64,000 nucleotides of DNA, taken from Caenorhabditis elegans. Taxonomy: Eukaryota; Nematoda; Chromadorea; Rhabditida; Rhabditidae. The DNA lies in assembly GCF_000002985.6 (NCBI RefSeq), contig NC_003279.8, positions 3,162,001-3,226,000 on the forward strand, in the 5' to 3' direction. Of the stretch, positions 44,804-55,419 are shown in pieces. The stretch's first letter is position 1. Every line of letters starts with the position of its first letter. Both the position numbers and the translations under genes were made by a program. The notes beneath the pieces are model-generated. The model was given only the letters and a program-made list of their open reading frames with translations, was not told the origin of the DNA and did no database searches.

Positions 44804-47800
44804 ATGTTCGGCTTCTTGTTGGGTACACTTTGTGTTTCTCTAGCTATTCTTGGAGCACAATCAGCTAAATGCACAGCTAAAAGTGGAGATATTAGTGCTC
44901 GGTGGCAGGTGAGTCATTTTGTTTGAGCACAACTCAAGTGGTTTGTTTAAACTGATTCTTGGTGCCAATCGTTTTGAACAACTATTATGGGTACACAAAA
45001 TTCTGAGAATGCGTACTGCGCAACATATTTCACGCGAAAAATATCAAAACTACAGTAATCCTTTAAGTGGCTACTGTAGCGCTTGTGTCGATTTACGGGC
45101 TCAATTTTTTAATTTATTGAAAAATGTAAATTATTGAAATGATGTAACTTTTCGAAAAAAAAAAATCATTTCGAAAATCGAGCCTGTAAATCGACCTACA
45201 GTAGTCATTTAAAGAATTACTGTAGTTTTGATATTTTGCGCGTCAAATATGTTGTGCAATACGCATTCTAAGAATTTTAGTGTTCCCTTAATATATTTAT
45301 TGAAAAACTAGAAAAAAGAAAAAGGCATGAAACTTTAGGGAAACGTTAGAAAAACTGAAAATGTTTTTTTAAAAGAATTAATTAAAAATAAAATATACCT
45401 TAAAATGTGCTTTTTGAGAATAATATCGTTATTGTGATGTTTCAATGACATTGAAACAATTTTCATTTTATCTGAAAAAATTTTAAAAAATACTTTTTTT
45501 TGAAAAATTTCAAAACTTTTCAGTCAATTTTTTCGCCTAAAACAATGACCATCCTAACACTTTGGAGGTAATTTTTGATTTTTTCTGCAAAAAATCTGAA
45601 AGGCTACAAGAAACATTTTTTGAAATGTTGAAATTGTGAAATTTCAGAAAAAACTAAAACTTAGAAAAAAATTTCGACTGGAAATTTTAAGCCAAAAATT
45701 TTTTTTTCCTTAAAATGGCAGAAAATAACTGGTAGGTAGGCATGAAGTAGGCAGCTTTACCCTACCCCCCAAAAAATACGGTGGCCGAGTCTTTTTTTTT
45801 TCTCGGCCACACTCAAGGTCATTTTATCAGATTTTATCAGGCCAAAGTGAAAACTGCGCAAAAATATTAGGGTTTTTTTTTCTCTGAACAAATCTGGTTT
45901 CTGATATCAATACTAAATAGTTTGCAGGCCCTGTGTCTTGTGCAGTGATTCCTTGAAAAAAAAATTGCGCGTAAGATATAATGTTTTCAGGTTGTGGATG
46001 GAGAATTAACTGTCGAAGTTACCACAAAAAACGTTGGAAACAATGAATGGTCAGCAGTTGGATTTGGACCTGATATGGTATGTAATATTACTTTCCCCTA
46101 CAAACTACAAAAACTACAAACTCCAATTTGCAGAGCGATCTAATCGTTGTCATTTTCCAAGTGGTAGACTTTAAGCCAAGCCTTGTGACTGGAACGACTC
46201 AGGGATACGGAGCACCTGCACTCGATGCTTCTCCATCTGTCACTCTTCAATCTCTCGATTATAACAGTGAGTTTAGTACGCCGTGGCCTAGAAAATCAAA
46301 AACTAGGCCAAGGTGTCTTTTTCTAGGCCATGCCTTGTCTTGTTCTGACCAAGATTATTACGGGGACACTTACTGTCGAGAATGCGTACTGTGCAACTTA
46401 TTTGACGCGCAAAATATCTCGCAGCGAAAACTACAGTAATTGTTTATCTGACTACTGTAGCGCTTTTGTCGATTTACAGGATCTCGATTTTTTTTTGTCA
46501 TTTTTATGCTTAATTTTAAAATTCTATCGATCGATCCATTCAAAAATCGAGTTCCCGTAAATCGACAAAAGCGCTACAGTAGTCGGATAAACAATTACTG
46601 TAGTTTTCGCTACGAGATATTTTGCGCGTCAAATATGTTACGCAATACGCATTTTCGAAATTTAGTGTTCCAGTAATACCTTTAATTTAAAACTGTCGGC
46701 GGCAATACATCAAATTTAACGCGCAATTTTTTTTTAATTTCATCCGCCAATTTAAATTTGCGCGTAGAATCTGATGTATTGAATCGTTATCGCCAAAATG
46801 TACAAACACCGGCTACAATGCATCAAATTTCACGCGCAAAACTTCAATATTTGAATTTGCGCGTAAATTCTGATGTATCAGGTCATAGCTGTCTCTTCAC
46901 TCCAAAACACCATATTTCACGCGCAAATTTATTATCAAATTATGTTTCAGGCAACACCCTCGTGGCTCGATTTGCTCGCCCAGTTGGCTCCCTCTCCACA
47001 TGCACAACATGGAATGTAAGTTGACAAAAAATATCACTTCCCCCCCCCCCCCCCCACTTCTACCGTAACCTGTCCACCTACCTCCTCATAACACCCTGTT
47101 ACAGTTCGTCACCGAAGGATCCATCGAAGACGGATCAATTGGATATCACAATGCTGCTCCACACACTGTGGAAATTTGTGCCAACAAGTGTACCCGCAAG
47201 ATCTTTAACTAACTTCTTTCTCTCTTTTGCTCACTCCATTTTTATAATAATTTGGGATTCTGTTTTTGCTTGGAAAAATAAAAATAAACCTATGGCTTTG
47301 CTATCCAGGAACTCTCGGGTATACCAGAAATGCAAGAGTGCTCTACTGACAAGTGTTCTGTGTAATCCACGTGGAGAAAAATAGAAAAAAAACCCACAAA
47401 AATGACGATTTTGATTTTTAAAAAATTTCGGAAACACGGGGTTCTGGCCTTCCTCATTGAATTTTTCGCCCTCCATTGACAATCCTGCCGGACAACGCGT
47501 GGGAAAGCCGTGTACTCCACACGGACAAATACATTTAGTTTTACAACTAAAACCGAGCCGCGACGCGACACGCAACGCGCCGTAAATCTACCCCAGATAT
47601 GGCCGAGCCAAAATGGCCTAGTTCGGCAAACTCTTCCATTTCAATTTATGAGGGAAGCCAGAAATCCGTAACGGAAACTCTGAAAAATTCGATTTTCCCG
47701 CCAAAAAAACTTGCGTGTGAAATCCGATGTATTAACTCCGCCCCTCTCAATGCACCATACTTTACGCGCAAGTTTTCAGTTCTTCAACGCCCAGCCATTA

Positions 47801-48226
47801 AATGGACCATCTGTGTCGAACCTCGGCAGCCCGGAAATTCAATTGACGGTATTAAAATTTTCATTTCACACGTGGTGTCAGAGTGTCTCATTTCGGCTTG
47901 ATCTACTTAGATCTACGAAAAATGCGGGAACAGAGACGCAGAGTTCTCAACTGATTTCGCATGGTTAAGAACGTGCTGACGTCACATATATTTGGGCGAA
48001 AAATTCCCGCATTTTTTGTAGATCAAACCGTGTTAGGGCAGCCTGGCACCACGTGATTTTAACATTATTTGACATGATTTTCTTACAGGACGTGTGCCCG
48101 AATGAGTGTACAGGAGTATTTACGGAACGCGACGTGGCATATGATCCAGTACCACAGGCTGCCATATATAATAATAGAATTTCGAATCGATTCAACGGAA
48201 TTTTTGATCCATCGGCTGCTTTTTAA
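44804..48226 (+). CDS. Secreted DOMON-domain protein, two alternative 3' ends
   Basis: Exons 44804-44908, 45991-46077, 46134-46266, 46951-47015 and 47105-47212 join in phase to a 166-residue protein ending ICANKCTRKIFN. A signal peptide (MFGFLLGTLCVSLAILGAQS) is followed by a DOMON domain: SARW, then VTTKNVGNNEWSAVGFGPDM, SDLIVVIFQV and NTLVARFARPV, the strand pattern of DOMON/cytochrome-b561-type haem or sugar-binding domains. A second 3' end is likely: a donor within exon 5 (after 47167) joined to exon 48089-48226 replaces the tail with DVCPNECTGVFTERD and ends at TAA 48226. Both tails carry a C-x3-C pair at the same place. The ATG follows a CAATTTCAG trans-splice-like acceptor. Ligand and role are unknown; introns hold MITEs. 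Confidence 0.83.
44990..45286. repeat. GCGCGTCAAATATGTTG-family palindrome, DOMON intron 1
   Basis: AATGCGTACTGCGCAACATA with a TACAGTAATC block is mirrored by GATTACTGTAG-type sequence and TATGTTGTGCAATACGCATT at about 45247-45267. Confidence 0.8.
46346..46676. repeat. GCGCGTCAAATATGTTG-family palindrome, DOMON intron 3
   Basis: AATGCGTACTGTGCAACTTA at 46380 and ACGCGCAAAATATCTCGCAG are mirrored by CTACGAGATATTTTGCGCG and TGTTACGCAATACGCATTTT at about 46610-46655. Followed at 46700-46950 by short inverted repeats of ATACATCAAATTTAACGCGC and GCGCGTAGAATCTGATGTAT. Confidence 0.8.
47869..48055. repeat. CACGTG-ended palindromic MITE, copy 5
   Basis: Starts CACGTGGTGTCAGAGTGTCT and ends GGCAGCCTGGCACCACGTG; the interior has GTGCTGACGTCACAT. 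It ends 33 bp before the alternative terminal exon of the DOMON gene (48089). Confidence 0.85.
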
Positions 48227-48479
48227 AAATAACTTTTTTTCTTCTTGATCTCGTCAATAAATGTTTTATTTTTATTAAATTCGATATTTTTTTCAGAAAT
48301 TGGAGGTTAAAAAAACTTTTTTCTAAAATTTTTAAATAATTTATCGCTTTTTCTTATATAAAACTTAATTTAAATGGTCATTTTATTAATATATTCGCAA
48401 ATTCAGATAAACTATTTTCAAATTTCGCGGTCTGTGCATTTTGACGTGATGGTGTTGACGTACAGGTTACTGTAGTCAC

Positions 48480-48497
48480 TTTTCTTCGTGGGTGGTC
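48480..48497 (+). promoter_or_regulatory. TRA-1 (GLI-type) binding site 1 upstream of fog-1
   Basis: TTTTCTTCGTGGGTGGTC matches the published TRA-1A consensus TTTTCNNNNTGGGTGGTC at every specified base. It lies about 560 bp upstream of the fog-1 start. Confidence 0.8.
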
Positions 48498-48651
48498 TTG
48501 GACCACCGATATTTTAGGCCAATCATCGATTTTTTTCGCATTTTTTGAGAATAATTTGATTTTTTTTTCAAATTAAATTAGTTTTAAAATTGAAATTTCA
48601 ATTTTAATATATAAAATTCTTAATTTTTCATCTGGAAAATGAGAAAATTAG

Positions 48652-48669
48652 TTATCTTCGTGTGTGGTC
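48652..48669 (+). promoter_or_regulatory. TRA-1-like site 2, degenerate
   Basis: TTATCTTCGTGTGTGGTC differs from the TRA-1A consensus at two specified positions. It lies in a duplicated copy of the block that holds site 1. Confidence 0.5.
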
Positions 48670-48828
48670 TTGGGCCACCGAAGTTTAGGCCAATCAGCGG
48701 ATTTTTAAATTTTTCGTGTTATTTTTTACATTTGTGTAAATATTGATTAATTATTTATTAAAATAATTTTGAAATTAAAATTCCAACTCTAAAATATGAA
48801 ATTGTTAATTTTTCGACAAGAAAATGAT

Positions 48829-48846
48829 TTTTCTTCATGGGCGGTC
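48829..48846 (+). promoter_or_regulatory. TRA-1-like site 3
   Basis: TTTTCTTCATGGGCGGTC has one mismatch to the TRA-1A consensus (C for T in TGGGTGGTC). Confidence 0.65.
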
Positions 48847-48996
48847 TCATTTCCACCAATTTTCTTTCCTTCTTATATGAATTATAATTTGCGAAAAAGT
48901 TAAACTCTCTTTTTAAATTAAGTGTTATTAAATCAATTTCAATTGAAATTTTTATCTCTGCCGTATTGAATCTTCACAGAAAACGCGTTTTCTTCA

Positions 48997-49014
48997 GACC
49001 TCCCACGAAGAAAA
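48997..49014 (-). promoter_or_regulatory. TRA-1-like site 4, inverted, next to the fog-1 start
   Basis: On the minus strand it reads TTTTCTTCGTGGGAGGTC, one mismatch to the consensus. It ends 43 bp before the fog-1 ATG and just before the putative trans-splice acceptor. Confidence 0.65.
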
Positions 49015-49057
49015 GTCAATTTTTCGAAATTTTCCCATTTTTCAGAGCTTAAAACCA

Positions 49058-52000
49058 ATGTTTCCCAGTGGTCACAATGAAAAATGGACTCGTGGTTACC
49101 AGCGGGAGAATTCTCTGTTGTAAGTTACAGCTTCTTTTTGAGCCAATAAATTGAAATTTTCGAATTTTCAGACATCACGACGACGAGTTCAGATCGTTCC
49201 AGCGTCGCACAGACTGCCCACAACATTTTTACCAGCAAACGAATGGGTATGAGCACTCTCTGTTTGGTGAAAAGGTAAAAAAAAAGCGAAAGAAAAGGAG
49301 AATAAAATTTTTAAAAAATTTAATTTTCAGGCCGGATTCCACGAAGCTTCTGCACAAAACCTGCTTATGCATCTTGCATCACAGATTTCTCCGATGGAAT
49401 TCGCTAAACTCCAACTCGAGCTCTTGGCTAGGTGCGATTTGTGCTCGAGAATGTGCTTTAAACCGGTTATTTTCTTTAATTTCAGCCAAAATAAGCAGCG
49501 TCCGCATCGTGGTGCAGGTTTCGGCTCGTACCTCATGAGCCCGCCGGCAACAGTGTCAAGCTCTCGGAGCACAGTGCTCTGTTGCAACCCGGCTCCACCA
49601 TACGCCAGTCACTGCCAATCACCGGCTGCTTCTGATGATTTCGGCCATCACTTTGGCTCGTTCGACTCGATGTCCGCCTACAATTTCCACAACAACAACC
49701 AGCAGCAAAGACGTGAAGCACACGTTTCTAGAGGTAAATGCTCATTTGAATTGAATTTTCTAAAATTTCAGCGAGGAAAATTGCTCATTTTTGAAAAAAA
49801 AACTGATTTTTAAATAGCTTAGAAAGCAAATTCAATTATTTTTTAAGATAAGCAGACAAGAAAATCGATTTTTAGCCGTGAAAAATTTAAGATCGTGCCG
49901 AAATTCTCTAAAATTATATTTGCATGTACCTTTAAAGTAGTACGATAGAAGATTTTTTGTTTTTGAATATCGTAGACAGAAATTGTAGTTCATATTTAAA
50001 AAAGAAAGAAAACTCGGCCAAAAATTTCCATTTCAATTTAAAAAAAAGTGGTTTTTAACAATTTTAGCGTTGTAAAAAATGAGATCGTACCGGGACCAGG
50101 GGTGAGCGGCAATCGGCGATTTTCGTGATTTTTCGGCGATCGGCGATCGCCGAAGGAAAAAAATTCATCGGCGATCGCCGAAGGAAAAAAATTCATCGGC
50201 GATCGCCGATGGAATTTTTCAATAAATTCATCTCGATTTTTAAAATCTCATGTTTTTTTACGATTGTTTTGTTGTTTTTAATTTTTTTTTTTTTTTTGAG
50301 TAAATGTTAATTTTTTCGTCGCATTTCCTTACCAAACAAAAAAACGGAAAGGTAACTCGTTAAAATAGCTCTTAAAATATGTTTTTTTTTCAATATAAAA
50401 ATATAGACGAACGCCGATCGCCGAAATTTTTCGGAAATTGGTGATCGCCGATCGCCGATTTTTTTGGGCGACTGCTCAGCCCTGACCGGGACCTCATTGA
50501 ATTTTATTAGCGTGCGTCTTTAAAATATTACGATACATGATTTCGACATTTCTCGTTCCGAAGTTTTTGGTTTTTAAGTAACCTAGCTGACTTTTATTCA
50601 ATAAATTAATGAAAAATCAGTCAAAAAATCTATTAATTTCCATTTTGTTAAACAAATTTGTGAGTTTTAACATTTTTAGTCTTAAAAATTGGAGATCGCG
50701 CCGAGACCCGCTCAAACTTTTTAGCATGCGCCTTTAAAATATTAAAATACATGATTTCGACTTTTCTCGTTCCGAAGTTTTGGTTCAGCTGATTTTTATT
50801 CAAAAAATTATGAAAGTCAGTCTAAAAATCGATAAATTTCCATTTTAATCAACATATTTTGTGAATTTTAACATTTTTAGCCTTGAAAATGCAAGATCGC
50901 GGGGAGACCCATTCAAACTTTTTAGCTTGTGCCTTTAAAGTATTACGCTATAAGTTTTTGTTTTTTAAATAAATTTTCCATTTTTCCAGATGGAAAGAGC
51001 TTCGATCAAGGCAACATCTACACCGCCGAAGATGTGCACACGGTTGTCAAGAACCATCGGAACGAGAACAATCAACGAGTCGTCTCCAACAAAGTATTCG
51101 TTGGTGGAATCTCGCATATGATGAATCGGAAGATCATTAACAAATTCTTCGGTCAATTTGGAACGGTTTTCGTCGATTGGCCAGTGAAGCAGAAGCCGAA
51201 TTGTAGGATTTTTATTTTTTTTAATTGCTTTGTTAGACTCAAAATTGTCTGAAAACACCGAATTTCATGAGGAAACTTCTCAAAAAAAAGTTATGACTGC
51301 TCAAAAAATGGCCTAAAATTAGTTAAAATTTGAAATTTGACCTACTTGTCAAGCGGCTAGAAACTAACTTTTTTGAAATCACCGTCTAATTTTGAGTATA
51401 CAATGTAATTATCCTGCGTTTTCAACTCGATTTAGGTATTTTAAAGTCGATGGACGGCGAGATTTTCAAATTTTTTCTACCAAATCTCGCCGTCCAAAAT
51501 ATGTTTAAAATACCTAAATGAAGTTGAAAACGCAAGATAATTACATTGTATACTCAAGTGATTTCAAAAAAATCAGTTTCCAGCCGCTTGACAAGTCGGT
51601 CAAATTTCAAATTTTAACTAATTTTAGGCCATTTTTTGAGCCGTCATTACTTTTTTTTGAGAAGTTTTCAAGCAGTTTTATCATAAAATTTGATTTTTTT
51701 CAGACAATTTCGAGTCTAAAAAAGCAATTTTTAAAAAATTCGACTATACCACCTTTAAATTGTTTAAATTTAAAAATCTTAAATTTTTCAATTTTCAGCT
51801 CGCGGAAAATCGATCGCCATTGGATCCTACTCGTACTTGTTCCTTGTCTATTCGGATGAGCAGTCAGTGATCAAACTGATGTCTGCATGCCATCGAAATT
51901 CACAAAACGACTTCTTCGTTTCAGTGCCAGGATTTAGAGATATGGTTAGGAGAAAATAAATAATCAATAATTTTAAAATCAATAAAATTAATAAAACTTC

Positions 52001-55000
52001 CAATTTAGATTCAAATCCGTCCCTGGTTCATCTACAACGGTTTCTACATCTTGGAAAAAGCCCGTCACAACCGTATCATCGATATTCACCGGACCGTCTT
52101 TCTTGGAGGACTCCCGAGAATTGTAACAGCCGAGGAAATAGCTCAAATGTTCTCAGAGTTCGGAGTTGTTCTTCTCGTCACAATCGATATTGATCAAGAC
52201 TACGGATACCCGAAAGGAGCGGCTCGAGTGACTTTCGAACGGGATTCTGCGTTTAATAGGGCACTGGAGAAGAAATTCCTGAAATTCGACAATATCGATT
52301 CGAGCAAGACGGTTAGTTACTCAAAATGCCTCTTTTTCATTTAAAAAATATCGAAAAAATGACCTGATTTTTGCTAAATTTTTTTGCTCGCTAATTTGGT
52401 CAATTTCCCCTGTGGAAACGGTCAGAAATTGATTTTTATTTAATAATTGCATATTTTGTCGCTTACCCCACGTTATTTTATTGAGTTTGACCGAAATAAC
52501 GTAAGATAAACGACAAAAATAAGCAAAATATAAGAATTATTGAATAAAAATCATTTTCTGACAGCTGCGAAATGGCATTTTTTCGAAAATTCTAGCTAGA
52601 AAATTCGGCCTTTTTGCGATATTCTCATTATAACAACACAAAAAATCAAGCCTTTTACCCTATTTTTCAGTATAATGTATAAAAATAAATAATAAAATTT
52701 TAGACAAAAACACCGAAATAACGTAAGATAACAAAGAAAAGTGAGCAAAATATAACAATTATTGAATAAAAATCAATTTCCCACAGTTGCGAAACGGGAA
52801 AAATTCAAGATTTTAGCTAAAATTAAACCTTTTTTCAAATTTTTTTAATTCTAGCTGTAAAATTCAGCTTTTTTGCGCCATTTTTGAGTATAATAACACA
52901 AAAAAAATCAAGTTCTTTGCATTATTTTTCAGTATAAAACCTGAACTTTTCGCCAAAAACACCGAAATAACGTAAGATAAGCGACAAAAATGGCGAAAAT
53001 ATAACAATTATTAAATAAAAATTAATTTCCGACAGCTGCGACACGGGAAAATTGGCAAAATTCAAGATTTTAGCTATTTAGAATCACTTGGTGCCAGGCT
53101 GTCACATCACGGTTTGATCTACGAATTTTTTGTCCAAAAATGCGTGACGTCAGCACGTTCTGAACCATAGAGCTACATAGATCAAGCCGAAATGGGGCAG
53201 CCTGACACCACGTGTAGAATAGGTCTTCTTTTTCTAAAGGTATAAAATTTGGCATTTTCGCAGCATTTTGAGTATAAAAGTTAAAAAAAAACCAAAAAAT
53301 TGCATATTTCAGATGATAGAGATCAAGCCATACGTGATGGAAGATGTTGGATGTGATGAGTGTGGAGGTTTATGGTTCAATCCATTCCTAAGCATCTACG
53401 ATCATTTAAAATGTGCAAAAGACGATCATCAAAAGGAACAGAAAATGGCTGAAATTAAGAATTTCAATATGTGGTCATCCAGAAGCCCATTCTCACTAAA
53501 TTCTGGTGATGGACACGATGATTTGATCACGAAAATGGATGCCGGATTCAAGAAGAATTGCAATTTGGCGTGCACCTACTCAAACCGGGAAAACGAGAAA
53601 AATGAGACTGAAATGGGAGCTCGGAAATTCTTGGAAATGGTCAAATCGTTCGGATTGGAGAAGGAAAAGACTGTGACTGTGAACGGAAACGAATATCCAA
53701 TTGGACCAGATCTATGGGATAAATTCCTTCCTGCTCCGAAATATGATGTGGGAACTGAACCGGTAATTTTGATTTTTTTTTGAAGTTTCAAATGAAAAAA
53801 ATTCTAAGATATTCTTTTTTTTTTCCAGAAATTGGTCTAAATTTTGGCCGTTTTTCGTCTACTTAGAAAAAAAATAACGTTTTCTAAATTTTTTTCGATT
53901 GTCCAAAGAATTTTTAAAACAATTTCGGGAAAATCAAGTATTTTTCAACGACAACCCTTTCAACGACAACCGAAAAATACCCGAAAATTTAAATGATTTT
54001 TTCAATTTTGAAAAAATTTAAAAAAACGACGTTTTTTGAGTTCCCGCGCAAATTAATGACAGTTTTTAAATTTTTCAGACATTTTTCCGCAAAAATTGTT
54101 TGAAACTAATGGAAATTGTCGATTTTTAGGCCAATTTTCTATGTTTTTTTTAGGTTATCAAGTTTTCTTTGAAAAAAATGCTTGGAAAATTGGAAAACGG
54201 GGTTTCAAATCAAATTTTAAATTTAAAAAATTGTTGAAAATCAAGAAAAAAAGCCAGAAAACTCGAAAAGAAAATGCCGAATGAATTTGCGCGGGAATTC
54301 AAAAATAATTTAACTCAATTTTTGGCAAATTTGAAAAAAAAATTTCCTATTATTCGGTCATTTTCCATAATTTACAGCAAAAAAATCTGGATTTTATATG
54401 ATTTTTTGGAAAAAATCGCAATTATTTGTTCAATGGAGCGTGCGTGCATTTTTACATTTTTCGATATTTTATTTTTTAATTTTCTACTGATTTTCCATGT
54501 TTTCAATGTATTTTTACTGGAAATTTAACGAAAAATTCAAGAAAAATGCAATTTTCGTAAAATTTTCAATAAAAATAAACTGAAAACATAAAAAATCAGT
54601 AGAAAAATTTTAAAAAAAGTAAAAATGCAAGCGCGCTTCATCGAATAAATATTATTTTTCCCATTTCTTTCAAAAATCTTATAAAATTTAGATTTTTTTA
54701 AACTTTTCTACAATTAAATTCGATAGTTAAGGTTAATTTTAATTTTTAATTATAATAATTGTAAAGAAAAAACCCATATTTTTCCAGGTCCGAATGAATC
54801 CAGAAGCCAAACTCCAACAGTTCCTACGCATGAAACGTACCAACGTCTACAGCAACAAGAGCGCATACTGCAAAGAGGCTCCGTGTCGCCAGTACTACTG
54901 TCCATCGTGCTCCAACAAACTCCATTCGGGACCCAATCAGCACACCCTCTTACCAGCCGGAAAACCAGAACGTCGTCCGAGAAAGGACAAAAATATGTAC

Positions 55001-55021
55001 CTTGTTAATATGGGAAAGTAG
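49058..55021 (+). CDS. fog-1: FOG-1, CPEB-family RNA-binding protein
   Basis: Nine exons (49058-49119, 49172-49274, 49331-49431, 49486-49733, 50990-51202, 51799-51944, 52009-52311, 53313-53762, 54788-55021) join in phase to 619 residues. A low-complexity N-terminal half (HNNNQQQ, Ser/His stretches) precedes two RRMs of CPEB type: RRM1 begins near residue 207 (KVFVGGISHMMN) and RRM2 near 321 (TVFLGGLPRIVTAEE). Cys/His residues of the CPEB zinc-binding C-terminus follow: CDEC at 406-409 and YCKEAPCRQYYCPSCSNKLH at about 569-588, separated by some 160 residues. FOG-1 promotes sperm fate in the C. elegans germ line by translational control (established). The start follows a trans-splice acceptor and TRA-1-like sites. 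Intron 4 holds 200-bp repeats and a hAT MITE; introns 5 and 7 hold other repeats. Confidence 0.95.
49885..50960. repeat. About 200-bp diverged tandem repeats in fog-1 intron 4
   Basis: The phrase AGATCGTGCCGAAA, varying as GAGATCGTACCGGGAC, GGAGATCGCGCCGAGACC and AAGATCGCGGGGAGACC, recurs at about 49888, 50083, 50694 and 50892. Each is followed by a GTGCCTTTAAAGTATTACG-like block. Allowing for the 396-bp insertion in copy 2, the spacing is about 195-215 bp. Confidence 0.75.
50097..50484. mobile_element. hAT-type MITE with 8-bp target duplication ACCGGGAC
   Basis: Begins CAGGGGTGAGCGGCAATCGG and ends GACTGCTCAGCCCTG. The ends show TCGGCGATTTT and ATCGCCGATTTTTTTGGGCG in inverted orientation. 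ACCGGGAC flanks both sides (50089-50096, 50485-50492). The interior repeats GGCGATCGCCGA. No transposase. It lies in fog-1 intron 4. Confidence 0.87.
51209..51766. repeat. AAAGGTGGTGTAGTCGAA-family palindrome in fog-1 intron 5
   Basis: Right end TTCGACTATACCACCTTTAA; the left end lacks the GGTGG terminus and abuts the exon 5 donor. The arms contain CCGAATTTCATGAGGAAACT and AAAGTCGATGGACGGCGAGA, as in the copies at 11.9 and 34.9 kb. Confidence 0.8.
52410..53060. repeat. Repeated units in fog-1 intron 7
   Basis: CCGAAATAACGTAAGATAA followed by ATATAACAATTATT and ACAGCTGCGA occurs near 52490, 52712 and 52963 in direct orientation, with an inverted partner near 52412-52490 (TTTGTCGCTTACCCCACGTT). 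Spacing is 220-250 bp. Confidence 0.7.
53085..53214. repeat. CACGTG-family palindrome, copy 6, fog-1 intron 7
   Basis: Starts CACTTGGTGCCAGGCTGTCA and ends GGCAGCCTGACACCACGTG; a GTGACGTCAGCACG is kept in the centre. It is shorter than its relatives, with an internal deletion. Confidence 0.8.
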
Positions 55022-55419
55022 TTTTTCTCGTATTTTTAACATTTTTTTCCATCCACCCAACTATCACCACCACCATAACCTCTTGTAAAATCTGTTATTT
55101 GTTCACGTTTTTCCAATAATTTTCCACAAGTTTTCACAATTCCCACCGCCGGTAAAGTTTGTTTCGATTGTTACCTACATGATCTGTATCATGATCTGTA
55201 TCATTTTTGTTCTCCGACTTCGCCATATATTTGCATGATTTGTTTTATAAACATGTTTGACGCACAATGCCTATGTTTTTGTTGTTTTTTCCCCTGAAAA
55301 GTATTCATTTTTATTACAGAACGAGGAGTGTGGGGACTCTTGTGAAAATAAAAAATAATTTCAGAATTTTTTTGTACCGCGTAACACAAATGAGATATGA
55401 AACTTTTAAAAAACAACAA
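55022..55419. other. Convergent 3' region between fog-1 and rom-5
   Basis: About 400 bp holding both 3' UTRs. I see a short direct repeat ATGATCTGTATCATGATCTG (55180-55204) and A/T-rich sequence, but no gene. fog-1 and its relatives are regulated at the RNA level, so elements may lie here, but none is recognisable. Confidence 0.5.

Larger units (their letters stand above)
48227..49057 (+). promoter_or_regulatory. fog-1 upstream region with duplicated block
   Basis: 830 bp between the DOMON gene end and the fog-1 ATG. An AATAAA for the upstream gene lies at about 48255. From 48475 a block (CTTCGTGGGTGGTCTTGGAC, then CACCGATATTTTAGGCCAAT) is repeated in altered form at about 48655 and, partly, at 48830. 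Four matches to the TRA-1/GLI consensus lie in it and are listed separately. ATTTTTCAG at 49037-49045 is a likely trans-splice acceptor 13 bp before the ATG. Confidence 0.7.

Noticed and set aside
47041..47055. Poly-C run as a possible regulatory or G-quadruplex element
   Set aside because: A simple 15-bp homopolymer in a short intron; nothing else supports a function.
47231..47575. Minus-strand 93-114 codon frames overlapping the DOMON gene 3' end
   Set aside because: They overlap the end of a well-supported plus-strand exon 3' region and a degenerate repeat; no splice context or domain supports them.
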